This document shows positions 1 to 8,716 of a stretch of DNA of 64,000 nt, one piece after another; the first letter of the stretch is position 1, and every line of letters begins with the position of its first letter. This DNA is from Salinimicrobium sp963739625. GTDB taxonomy: Bacteria; Bacteroidota; Bacteroidia; Flavobacteriales; Flavobacteriaceae. The notes below the pieces were generated by a model. The model searched no databases and was not told the DNA's origin. It saw nothing but the letters and a program-made list of their open reading frames with translations. Location of the stretch: positions 1 to 64,000 of the forward strand of contig CAVUAU010000009.1 in the NCBI GenBank assembly GCA_963739625.1, in the 5' to 3' direction. The position numbers were made by a program, and so were the translations under genes.

Positions 1-614
1 GAAGACCTTGAAAAAGGCCGCATGAATGACAAAACCGAAGAGTTCTGGCTTACAGATGAAACTGTTTCTGTAGGCAGCTGGAGCTACACCAACGAGCTGG
101 GCCTGAAAACTGCCGATGAAATTATCGATCTATTGGCCGACATCGTGAGCAAGAACGGCGCTTTGATGTTGAATGTTTCCCGAAGGCTAATGGAGAAATT
201 CCGCAAGACCAACAGGAGATCCTGCTGGAAATAGGGAGATGGCTGGATACAAATGGGGAAGCCATCTACGGGACAAGGACCTGGATAGTCTATGGGGAAG
301 GACCTACAAAACAGGAAAAATCGGGGATGTTCCTGGATAAAGTAAATTACACGGCAGAAGATGTTCGCTATACGACGAAAGGCAATAACATTTATGCCAT
401 TTTCCTAGGCTGGCCGGGTAGTGGCAAATTCACCCTAAGTTCCTTTTCAAAAGAAGTGTTAGGAGAAGAAGTGCCAGAGATAAAGTCTGTCTCGATCCTG
501 GGTGTTAATGAAAACATAGATTACAAGTTAAAGGAGCAGGGGCTGGAGGTAATTTTACCTTCGGAAGAAATAAGTGAAAAGGCTTTAGTAGTACAGATTT
601 TGACCAAAAAGTAA
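1..614 (+). CDS. Alpha-L-fucosidase (GH29), C-terminal part, frameshifted
   Basis: This is the C-terminal part of a secreted or periplasmic alpha-L-fucosidase that releases terminal fucose; the 5' end lies outside the window. The segment up to base 180 reads in frame 1 and has the GH29-like stretch NGALMLNVS; the family then normally continues with PKANGEIP, which is found only in frame 3 from base 183. One C missing from a CCCC run near 180 explains the switch. The rest carries the typical tail with GEAIYGT followed by a beta-sandwich domain and stops at 612-614. It sits 2 bases before a BACON-GH5 glucanase, so both probably belong to one plant or algal glycan locus. The catalytic residues lie upstream and cannot be checked. 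Confidence 0.8.
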
Positions 615-616
615 AT

Positions 617-2067
617 ATGTGCCACCATAAATTAATCATCTGGATTTACCTGCTATTAATTGCGGTCACAGGAAGAACCTCCTGTTCTCAAAATAACAGT
701 TCGGGGCAGGATAGGCCTCAAGAGACCATTCTAGTCCTTTCGCCGGCAAACATGGATTTCGAGGCTGCAGGTGGTACAAAAGACATGAAAATTAGAGGAA
801 ACAGCAGTTGGACCATCAATGGAGTTCCCGGATGGATATCAGTTTCTGAAGAAAAGGGCAAAGGAACTATAACCTTAGGGGTCACTGCCACTGTCAATGA
901 AATTTCTGAAGAAAGAACAGCGAGCATTACGATAAATGCCGACGAGGCTAATCTTTCGAGGACAATGACAATAACTCAGGCCGCTGCAGAAAAACCCGGG
1001 AAAGGCCCTGAAGCCTCCATTCCTCCAGACAACAGCGGGATGAGGACTTAAGCAATGTAGAATTGGCTTCACAAATGAAGATTGGCTGGAATCTTGGGAA
1101 TTCTCTTGAAGCCGCAGGCGGAGAAATGGGCTGGAACAATCCTGTGGTGACAAAAAAACTAATCGATTCGGTTAAAGCAGCCCGATTCAATGCGGTGCGC
1201 ATCCCGGTGGCATGGAGCAAATTTTCGGATCCTGACAATTTTGTAATAAAGGAAGATTGGATGAAGAGAGTGGAAGAAGTAGTGAATTATGTGCTGGACA
1301 ACGACATGTATGCCATTATAAATATTCACTGGGATGGAGGGTGGATGATACCAACTTATGAGCATCAGGATGATGTGAATGACCGGTTAGGAAAAATGTG
1401 GCAACAGATCGCGATCAATTTTAGAGATTATGGTGATAAATTGCTTTTTGCAGGGACGAACGAAGTAATGGTTGAAGGGGATTATGGCACCCCGACTGAG
1501 GAATATTACACCGTTCAAAACAGTTTTAATCAAACCTTTCTGGATGCTGTACGTGCCACGGGAGGCAGAAATTCCTATCGGCACCTCGTGGTGCAGGGCT
1601 TCAATACGAACATTGACCACGCAGTCAATTTTGCAGGAGTTCCCGAAGATGAAGTAGCAGATAAACTCATGATGGAGGTACATTATTACGATCCTTACAA
1701 TTTTACGCTGAATGAGAATAGCAATGTTTTTGTGTGGGGGGAAGATGAGGCGGGTTCCGAGAGCTGGGCGAATGAATCTTACGTCGATGCCCAGTTTGAA
1801 AAGATGAAGAATACTTTCATCGATCAGGGAGTTGGCGTGATCCTGGGGGAATATGGAGCAATTGAGCGAGAAGGCGTTGAAAGCCATGAGGCTCAAAGGG
1901 AAAAATATTTACATTACGTAACCCAGTCGGCAGCGGAACATGGACTGGTACCCTTCTACTGGGATAACGGCGACATAGACAACCTCGGATTTGGCATTTT
2001 TAACAGGAATACAGGAGCCGTAGTGCATCCTGACATTCTTGAGGCAATTATGACGGCGGTGGAATAG
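617..2067 (+). CDS. BACON-domain GH5 endo-glucanase lipoprotein, frameshifted
   Basis: Predicted surface endo-beta-glucanase. The N-terminus is a lipoprotein signal (lipobox near RTSC). Residues about 38-120 form a BACON domain with the SWTINGVPGWISVS pattern. The GH5 catalytic domain begins at MKIGWNLGNSLE and has the acid/base Glu in AGTNEV (codon at 1462) and the nucleophile Glu in LGEYGA (codon at 1849). The reading frame changes near 1044: the first frame stops at 1049-1051, while adding one G in GAGGACTT restores a continuous protein of about 480 residues. BACON plus GH5 is the architecture of the xyloglucanase BoGH5A, and the adjacent fucosidase would suit fucosylated xyloglucan. The exact substrate is inference. 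Confidence 0.82.
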
Positions 2068-2192
2068 ATGTTAGATCGCAGATTTGAGATTTTAGACCTG
2101 AGACGCGAGATGTTGAGTTTCAGCTTAATCTGTGTCATAGGTGAAGCTTTCAGAAACAATCAATATGGGCTTTGACGCCAAAAATAAGATGT

Positions 2193-3479
2193 ATGATAAA
2201 ATTAACTTTTAGAGGAGGAAAGCTGTTCCTCCTGTTTGTTTTTCTTTTTCAGCTTTCTTTTTCACAGGAGCAGCTAAGTATAGCATCTTCAGCAGAACAG
2301 GTGGGGATGAGTCAGGCGCGGCTGGAAAGAATCGATTCTATGATCGAGGAAGCGATTACCCAAAAAGAAATACCCGGAGCCGTGGCCTTAATTGCGAAAG
2401 ACGGAAAAATCGTCTATCACAAAGCCTTTGGAACGGCCAATGCTCAGGGACGGCCGTTGAAGAAAGATGATATCTTCAGGATTGCTTCTCAAACAAAAGC
2501 CATTACTGCAACTGCAGTGATGATGTTATGGGAAGAGGGAAAGTTTCAGCTGGATGATCCAATTTCAAAGTACATTCCGGAGTTCAAGGATCCGAAGCTG
2601 GTAGTATCCTTCAACGAGGAGGACTCAAGCTATACAACAAAATCCGCAGGTCGGGAGATAACGATCAGGCAGTTGCTCACGCACACTTCAGGACTGGGTT
2701 ACGGCATGATCGACAGTGATGACCAGCTTAGAAAGATCTATTCAAAGGCAGGAATTACAGATCTCTTTACCACAAAAGCCGTTAGTCTAGAAGAGAACAT
2801 CAAGAAACTTGCGAAATTGCCATTGCGCAGTCTTCCGGGGGAGGGGTGGCATTATAGTGAAGGCCTTGATGTGCTGGGATACTTTGTGCAGAAAATTTCA
2901 GGAAAACCTTTTGATCAATTTTTGCAGGAGCGAATTTTTCAGCCTTTGGGGATGAATAATACGCAGTTTTACATTCCGAAAGAGAAAAAGAATCAACTGG
3001 TGGCCGTACAATATATGGTGGATGGAAAATGGCAAAATTACCCGGTGACTTTCTATGATCCCGACTATCCCGTAAAAGGCGCTAAAACCTGGTTTTCGGG
3101 AGGTGCAGGTCTTACAAGTACCGTGGAAGATTATGCGCGTTTTCTTCAAATGTACCTCAACGGAGGGCATCTCAACGGAAACAGGATTCTTAGTAGAACC
3201 ACAGTAGATCTCATCCTGAAGAACCATTCCAAAGAACTTTTTGGAGATCTCAACAAAGATTACGGACTCGCCTTTGCAATTTTAAATAAAGATGGAGAAA
3301 GGACCGGAGGCATGGGAAGTGAAGGCACTTTCGACTGGGGAGGTTATTTCAATACCCAGTATTTTGCCGATCCTCAGGAAAAAGTGCTCGGTATCATCCT
3401 GAAGCAAACCCAGGGCGACAGCGGAGACAGCACGGGGTGGAAATTCAGGCAGTTGGTGTTTGCGAGTATTGCAGATTAA
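2193..3479 (+). CDS. Serine hydrolase, class C beta-lactamase/esterase family
   Basis: Exported serine hydrolase of the beta-lactamase (AmpC/EstB-like) superfamily. The ATG at 2193 is followed by a hydrophobic signal peptide ending near LSFSQ; the longer reading would need a TTG at 2172. The SxxK nucleophile motif is SQTK (about residues 99-102). HTSGLGYG and a YSE motif in place of the usual YxN follow. Members of this family next to glycan genes often act as carbohydrate or cephalosporin esterases, so resistance should not be assumed. It lies 125 bases behind the GH5 gene on the same strand and may be the last gene of that locus. Confidence 0.85.
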   Translation: MIKLTFRGGKLFLLFVFLFQLSFSQEQLSIASSAEQVGMSQARLERIDSMIEEAITQKEIPGAVALIAKDGKIVYHKAFGTANAQGRPLKKDDIFRIASQTKAITATAVMMLWEEGKFQLDDPISKYIPEFKDPKLVVSFNEEDSSYTTKSAGREITIRQLLTHTSGLGYGMIDSDDQLRKIYSKAGITDLFTTKAVSLEENIKKLAKLPLRSLPGEGWHYSEGLDVLGYFVQKISGKPFDQFLQERIFQPLGMNNTQFYIPKEKKNQLVAVQYMVDGKWQNYPVTFYDPDYPVKGAKTWFSGGAGLTSTVEDYARFLQMYLNGGHLNGNRILSRTTVDLILKNHSKELFGDLNKDYGLAFAILNKDGERTGGMGSEGTFDWGGYFNTQYFADPQEKVLGIILKQTQGDSGDSTGWKFRQLVFASIAD

Positions 3480-3559
3480 ATCAAAAAGAAAATGCCACTC
3501 CGTTTGAAAAAGGCTTTTGTTGTAGGGTCAAAATGTATATGGTAAGACTGGAACGGTTC

Positions 3560-3670
3560 CTAAACTTCACCTTCCACTGCTTCATCGATTGTAATTTTAA
3601 TTTTATAATTGGGAGGACTTCCTTTTGCTGATTCAAAAGCAAGTTCAGCTGTTTTACTGTCCTGGATCTA
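3560..3670 (-). pseudogene. C-terminal remnant of an unrecognised protein
   Basis: The minus strand encodes about 36 residues containing SKTAELAFESAKGSPPNYK and ending in EAVEGEV before a TAG at 3560-3562. Composition and codon use look protein-like, but the frame is closed by a stop just upstream and there is no start codon. I read it as the surviving end of a broken gene. The family is not recognised. Confidence 0.3.
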
Positions 3671-4072
3671 GAGGGTCCAAATAATTATATTCTAATTTCT
3701 TAGAGTATTCAGGTAAATAATATTGGAACAGGAACAGCAAGAGGGCAACACGCAGAGCGGTGTTGCAGGGTTTCGTTCCTTGCGCAGCCCTTGTTTCCAG
3801 CTGAAATGATTTCAACCTTCTTTTGAATTTTAGTAAAATTTCCTTGAAGCCCAATGAAGACAGGTGAAAGTTGCCTCAACAGCTTTTTAGAAAGGTTTTC
3901 TATATCACCTTTAATGTCATTTGGTTATCTTTAATGGTCAACAAAAAATCCACCTTTTGGAGTTCACAAATCGTCAACATCGCTCTCAATTAATCCTGGA
4001 ACCCTTTAATAACGGGGCCTTCCGAGGGAGAGTTCGATTCTTGGCGAGGCTACTTTTGATTACCTTCCACAA

Positions 4073-4110
4073 GAAACCCTGTTGATCTTATGATCTTCAG
4101 GGTTTTTATT
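4073..4110 (+). terminator. Rho-independent terminator-like hairpin
   Basis: AAACCCTG and CAGGGTTT form an eight-base stem separated by an AT-rich loop containing TTGATC and GATCTT, followed by TTTATTTT. It lies right behind the tRNA-like remnant and upstream of the SYLF gene. Confidence 0.55.
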
Positions 4111-4260
4111 TTAACCCTCTTAAAAATCTTCCCGGTTTGTTAATTCTTAATGAAAAGCCGAGGGGAAACCTTAACGTTTAGTGAAATAACGTGCGATTAA
4201 CACAGTTTGGCGTCTCTATTCAGTAATTTAAATTCTGTAACCATTAAAAAATCAAACGTT

Positions 4261-4848
4261 ATGAAACGCATTACTTACAATTTGTACACAGGGCTTTTCG
4301 CACTGATGTTGCTATTTACTTCAACGCATTTGGCAGCTCAGGATCGTGACAACGACGATCAGGAAAAGATTGTAGACATGGAGAAAAGAGATGCCCTAAA
4401 ATCTGATGCGCAGGATTCCAAAGCCGCTTTTGTTGCAGCCAATGCAGACCTCGAAGCCACTCTTTCAAGTGCCGCCGGATATGTTATTTTTCCTAATGTA
4501 GGAAAAGGTGCCTGGATCTTAGGTGGTGCCGCCGGGAATGGTGTTGTATATGAAAAAGGTGAGGTCGTTGGTTTTGCAGAACTAAGACAGATTGATATAG
4601 GTTTCCAATTTGGAGGTGAAGCCTTTAGGGAACTAATTGTTTTTCAAACCCAGGAAGCTTTAGATAAATTCAAAGAAGGAGACTTCGGATTTGGAGGAAA
4701 AGCTTCAGCTGTCATTTGGGATAAAGGAAAAGGAAAAGCACTTACATTTAGTGATGGTGCCGGTGTAGCAGTTATGCCTAAGGCTGGAGCCATGGTCGAT
4801 ATCTCTGTAGGTGGTCAGGAATTTGACTACCGTCCTATACAGAAATAG
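4261..4848 (+). CDS. SYLF-domain (Ysc84-like) lipid-binding protein
   Basis: Small exported protein of about 195 residues. The ATG at 4261 gives a clean signal peptide ending THLAAQ; the longer frame would begin at a TTG and add a non-hydrophobic leader. After a short acidic linker the SYLF/Ysc84 domain fills the rest, with the typical features AGYVIFPNVGKGAWILGGAAGNG and GKASAVIWDKGKGKALTFSDGAGVAVMPKAG split across the domain. SYLF domains bind phosphoinositides in eukaryotes; the bacterial role is unclear, and envelope location is inferred from the signal peptide. It stands alone, followed by a bidirectional terminator. Confidence 0.85.
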   Translation: MKRITYNLYTGLFALMLLFTSTHLAAQDRDNDDQEKIVDMEKRDALKSDAQDSKAAFVAANADLEATLSSAAGYVIFPNVGKGAWILGGAAGNGVVYEKGEVVGFAELRQIDIGFQFGGEAFRELIVFQTQEALDKFKEGDFGFGGKASAVIWDKGKGKALTFSDGAGVAVMPKAGAMVDISVGGQEFDYRPIQK

Positions 4849-4865
4849 AACTAAAATATGGATCA

Positions 4866-4902
4866 CAAAAAGACCGGATCAACTCATCCGGTTTTTTTTT
4901 GT
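4866..4902. terminator. Bidirectional terminator between convergent genes
   Basis: AAAAAGACCGGAT and ATCCGGTTTTTTTTT form a stem around the loop CAACTC. A-tract and T-tract on either side let it serve both the SYLF gene and the convergent gene ending at 5003. Confidence 0.8.
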
Positions 4903-5002
4903 GCCCTATTGCATCTAATTTTCCTAAAATAAGCAGCAGTGGAGGAGCAGAGTTCATAATTTGCTTCTTTCCGGAGAGTAACTCCAAGAAAACACTGCAG
5001 TG

Positions 5003-8000
5003 TTAGTATTTAAAATTAAGGGTGAAGGTAAGCCTGTTGCCGTCATCACCGTGATAGTAGCCCAAATTGGCCGTGAGAGCATAAAATCCATTGATCCAGA
5101 CCCCGCCGCCGTAGTCATTGTGCCATCTTTTTGAAGAGCCGTCGTCAGTCCAAACCCTTCCATAGTCAAAGCCAGCCGATACTCCTACAATAAGCGGAAT
5201 AAACTTGGTCTTTATCAAGCCTACTGCCGAGCGCAAATCTGTGCTGTGGTAAAAAGATCGCCGGCCATTGAAACGATGGTTGCGATAACCGCGAAGGCTG
5301 CGGTTCCCGCCAAGAGTAGCAGCGTGATAAAATTCATAATTCTCTCCAAAAATGGCTTTTCCACCTACTTTTGTGGCAATAACCGCAAAACCGCTGGGGA
5401 TTAGCGGGTAATCAAAGGAAAAATATGGTTCTACATAAGAAAATTGATTGTCATGGGTGTCAATGTTCTGTTTATAGCCCGCCGTCAAATTGAATTCACT
5501 TCCCAGACTTGGATAAGACGGATTGTTCTTGTTGAGATAGTGAAAATTAGCCTCGGTGCCGGCATATAACTGGCTGTCAAAAATGGCATTTTGAGTAGAA
5601 AAATTCTCACCCATGTAGTCATTGGGGTCGTAGTGAACTCTCAAGGATTCCAGCAAAGGTTTGAAATAAAAACTTGCCCCGGTTTCCTTACGCCACACCA
5701 GTGCCGGCCCCGCCTGCCATTCCCTTACCTTTATGCGGTTGTAACTGCGGGGTGAATCGCCAAAATCATAATCGCTTTCATTCCCGCTGCCAAAGTAGTT
5801 TATTGTATAATTTGGACTTGCATAACTGCCCTCCAGCCTCAAGTTCCAGTTGTAAAAAATGTTGGCAAATTCGGCCGAAGAAGAAACCTTGAACCCATTG
5901 CTGGCGAAAAAATAATTGGCAGCCAAAGTGTATTGTGTGGTGAAAGGGTTTAGGGAAAGGCCGTAAGTGGTATAAACATCTTTGACCCCAATGGTGAAGC
6001 CGAGGTCTGAGATGTAATCTACAACCGGCATTAGCCTGTTGATAACATGCTTACGTTTTTGGTATTGAAATTTATTGATCTCATACGAATCTACGAGCCA
6101 TTTTTTTGATTTTGGATTGGTGATGTTGCTTTTTCTACTCTTATAGTCATAGAGCTTCACTTTTTTCGTGTTCTCAAAATCGTAGGTGTCTTCGTCTTCA
6201 CCACCGAGCACCTTTAGCTCAATAAGATCGCTTCCTTCACCTTTTACATTGAAAGTGTCGTTGCCGTTGAGGCCGTAGATCCAAATTTCATCAGTTTCTT
6301 CGGAAGTATAGCTGTTGCTGAAAAGCTCTTCTCCTTCACTGGTTATCTTCACCTCTGTAATGCCGGAAGGTTTTCGTTTAACCTCAATAACATCATCTTC
6401 ATTACTGCCGGTGATCACCTGGAAGTCCTGTAGGTAATCATAATACCTGCGCGCCAGTTGCAGGAGATTTTCTCTCCGGCCTTTGAGTTTTTCTTTGATG
6501 TTTTCTATACTTTCATCCTGCGCTGCTTCGGGAAGGGATGCAAATGCCTTTTCAATGGTAGCATCTGTGAGATTCTCCTGAAGGTATTCCACCTGCTCCT
6601 CCCATTCCTTCCAGCCTGCGGTAGTGATGAAACGTTGATCCAGGGGATATCCTGACCAGTTGAACCACTTAACGCTTTTCAAATCTTCATCATAGCTCTG
6701 CATCTTCCGAAGCAAAGGAACCATACCTTTCAAAAGGGCAATCATGGGGCCGTCATATTTGGAAAAAGCGTGATCCCGGTCCCGCGGAATTGGTTCATAC
6801 CGGTGCTTGCCGTTCTCATTATATTGAGCCCATCGCCACTGGTCCTCGTGCCGGTCCCAGTCCCCTATGAGCATGTCAAAGATCCGCGCCCTTATGTACT
6901 GCTCCTGGTCAACATAGGCATTTTTGTTCTCTTTAAGCTCCTCAAGTAAATCTGCAGTACTCAGGATGTTATCTGGAGAGCCAAAAGTGCCAAATTCCCG
7001 ATTCTCTTCGCCTACATGTTTTTCAAGCATGAACAATGCACCACCATAATCTTCGCTGTAGATCTCAAGGCCTTTTTGCTTCGGAAGAAAATAGATCTCA
7101 GGGCTCGCATGAGAGATATTAACCGCCGTTGACAACTCATCTACGGCAAAAGGCGCGTAAGGATGAGCGGTAGTGAAATAATCTGAAACAAAGCGCTGGG
7201 CAATGGTATTCTCCAGGAAATCACGAATCACATTAGTCTTAACCAAATCTGCCTGGATGTACTGCAGTGGATCTTTTCTCAAAGCTCTTAGCGTATATTC
7301 ATTTTTGTTGTCATCAATAAGCCGAAGTGACCGTGATTGTTGTCCCCCACCTTCAGAAATTGGCCTCATGTTGCCCGGCAGCGAATCGATGAGAAGGATA
7401 GGAGCATTGATTTCTTTACCATAGATCTTCCGGTAGCGTTTTCCCCATAGCCACTCATAAAACCCGGTTTTTTCCGTTTCCTCCTGAGAATAGATAGAAG
7501 CACTACGAACTTTTGCAGTGTCTTTAAATTTCTGCAGGTCGAGAGAATCTAAAAAAGGCCTTTCACGGGCTATTTCTTCTGAAAAAAGCTCTTTTGAAAT
7601 GTCATTTTTGACACTGTAGAACTCGACCCTGGAAGAGCCGTCCTCGAAGACGATCAATTTTGCATATCCCGGTTCTGCCGAAACGAATTTCCCGTCTTTT
7701 CGCAAGCGGACCGGTTGAGTTTCATTGCCGCCGGCACCGCTAATGATCTGGGGGTTCCTCCCGTTGTGCAGATACTGCAGGTTTTTAGACGCACCCGATA
7801 CGAAGATGACATCATTGAAAAGGCTGGCAAGGGTCTCCATACGCCCGCGAAATTCCCGGTATTTTTTATTCTGAAATGATTGTGAAGTTGCGCCCATAAT
7901 CTGGCTCAAAAAAGGCATTTTTGAGTTGCTCATCACCGGGTGATGTACCACTACAATCGCAGTTTTGCCCTGGCTGTCTTTGATATCATCTTTAAATTCC

Positions 8001-8569
8001 ACAAAAAGCTGTTCCCTGCTGTTAAGGTCACAGTCGTTGTTCATGTCTGGGTGTCTGTCCCAGTTTTCCAGGAACCACTGTGAATCAATACTAATAATCA
8101 CGACATCGTCGCCCAGAGACTCCCGCTCCCGGGGGCAACCATCATCTGGCCAGAATTCCTGGTTCCCCTCCTGTAAAAAGGATTCGAGATCATCAATACT
8201 TTGAGGTGCAGTAGCGTTCCATTCATTGGTCCCGGGGGCGAAAATTATTTTTCCGGGAAATGCGTCGAGGGGCTGCAGCAGGTTTGTTTGCAGGAACTTT
8301 TTATTTTTTTCGGTTCCGGTAAAGCCTTCTTGATCTGTGACGTTCCCTACAAGGAGCAGCGCAGGATGCTCTGCTTTATCTGCGGCTTTAATGATAGATT
8401 TTAATACCCTTTGATCTTCACTTTCGCCTGTATTTGCGGTAATAAAGAAAGAATGGGAGATCTTTTTTTCAGGATTGGCCGGTTTTTGTTGCGCCTGACT
8501 AAAAAAAGGAATAAAGAACAGGCAGAGCAGGATATTTATATGGCTATGCCTAATGCGGGAGTAAATCAT
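5003..8569 (-). CDS. Phosphoesterase-like / kinase-like / BamA-type barrel fusion protein
   Basis: Outer-membrane protein of 1188 residues from the ATG at 8569, chosen because a signal peptide ending FFSQAQ follows directly (an ATG at 8638 would add 23 residues). About residues 40-330 follow the calcineurin-like phosphoesterase layout, but the usual metal motifs are altered: no DxH, GNVTD for GDxxD, GTNE for GNHE, and SGASKN for GHxH; only HHP remains. About 400-720 form a middle domain with LRALRKDP (427-434), GDWDRHEDQW (569-578) and IPRDRDHAF (594-602), which resembles the lysine strand, catalytic loop and metal-binding motif of kinase-like folds. From about 850 a BamA/TamA surface-antigen beta-barrel runs to the terminal FTLNFKY. 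Related long proteins occur in Bacteroidota; the kinase comparison is my inference. Confidence 0.75.
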   Translation of the reverse strand: MIYSRIRHSHINILLCLFFIPFFSQAQQKPANPEKKISHSFFITANTGESEDQRVLKSIIKAADKAEHPALLLVGNVTDQEGFTGTEKNKKFLQTNLLQPLDAFPGKIIFAPGTNEWNATAPQSIDDLESFLQEGNQEFWPDDGCPRERESLGDDVVIISIDSQWFLENWDRHPDMNNDCDLNSREQLFVEFKDDIKDSQGKTAIVVVHHPVMSNSKMPFLSQIMGATSQSFQNKKYREFRGRMETLASLFNDVIFVSGASKNLQYLHNGRNPQIISGAGGNETQPVRLRKDGKFVSAEPGYAKLIVFEDGSSRVEFYSVKNDISKELFSEEIARERPFLDSLDLQKFKDTAKVRSASIYSQEETEKTGFYEWLWGKRYRKIYGKEINAPILLIDSLPGNMRPISEGGGQQSRSLRLIDDNKNEYTLRALRKDPLQYIQADLVKTNVIRDFLENTIAQRFVSDYFTTAHPYAPFAVDELSTAVNISHASPEIYFLPKQKGLEIYSEDYGGALFMLEKHVGEENREFGTFGSPDNILSTADLLEELKENKNAYVDQEQYIRARIFDMLIGDWDRHEDQWRWAQYNENGKHRYEPIPRDRDHAFSKYDGPMIALLKGMVPLLRKMQSYDEDLKSVKWFNWSGYPLDQRFITTAGWKEWEEQVEYLQENLTDATIEKAFASLPEAAQDESIENIKEKLKGRRENLLQLARRYYDYLQDFQVITGSNEDDVIEVKRKPSGITEVKITSEGEELFSNSYTSEETDEIWIYGLNGNDTFNVKGEGSDLIELKVLGGEDEDTYDFENTKKVKLYDYKSRKSNITNPKSKKWLVDSYEINKFQYQKRKHVINRLMPVVDYISDLGFTIGVKDVYTTYGLSLNPFTTQYTLAANYFFASNGFKVSSSAEFANIFYNWNLRLEGSYASPNYTINYFGSGNESDYDFGDSPRSYNRIKVREWQAGPALVWRKETGASFYFKPLLESLRVHYDPNDYMGENFSTQNAIFDSQLYAGTEANFHYLNKNNPSYPSLGSEFNLTAGYKQNIDTHDNQFSYVEPYFSFDYPLIPSGFAVIATKVGGKAIFGENYEFYHAATLGGNRSLRGYRNHRFNGRRSFYHSTDLRSAVGLIKTKFIPLIVGVSAGFDYGRVWTDDGSSKRWHNDYGGGVWINGFYALTANLGYYHGDDGNRLTFTLNFKY

Positions 8570-8705
8570 ATAGAACCTTAAGATTTTTTTGAATTCTGAT
8601 CTAAGCTGATAATATTCAAAAAAACTCGGAAACTGCATCAAAGTTTAACCCACTATAACATTTGAAAAGGCATAATTAAAAGTTTTCTTAAAGCTAAAAT
8701 GCCGT

Positions 8706-8713
8706 TATATTTG
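8706..8713 (+). promoter_or_regulatory. -7 promoter box TATATTTG of the PUL regulator
   Basis: TATATTTG matches the Bacteroidota -7 consensus TAnnTTTG. It lies inside the longest reading frame (ATG 8699) and ends 3 bases before the ATG at 8717, which argues for the later start and a leaderless message. No clear -33 TTTG was found. Confidence 0.5.
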
Positions 8714-8716
8714 TTC

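Larger units (their letters stand above)
3480..4206. other. Long intergenic stretch with gene and tRNA-like remnants
   Basis: No intact gene is supported here. On the minus strand 3560-3670 reads as an open peptide ending in a stop, described separately. Around 4021-4055 the sequence GAGTTCGATTC followed by GGCGAGGCTAC resembles the T-arm and acceptor 3' side of a tRNA, but no matching 5' half or anticodon arm is present. A terminator hairpin follows at 4073-4110, the arrangement seen after the real tRNA at 42.5 kb. The stretch therefore looks like decayed DNA between two functional blocks. Confidence 0.5.

Noticed and set aside
2193..3479. Antibiotic-resistance beta-lactamase
   Set aside because: YSE replaces the YxN motif and the context is a glycan locus; esterase or peptidase roles are at least as likely.
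3654..3854. 66-residue minus-strand ORF
   Set aside because: Low-complexity hydrophobic run without family features or a supported start; overlaps the fossil segment in another frame.
4015..4056. tRNA gene
   Set aside because: Only a T-arm-like and acceptor-like 3' part is present; no 5' acceptor strand, D-arm or anticodon arm pairs with it.
5674..5892. Plus-strand ORFs inside the 5003-8569 gene
   Set aside because: Shadow frames opposite a long, well-supported gene; Pro/Cys-rich composition without family features.
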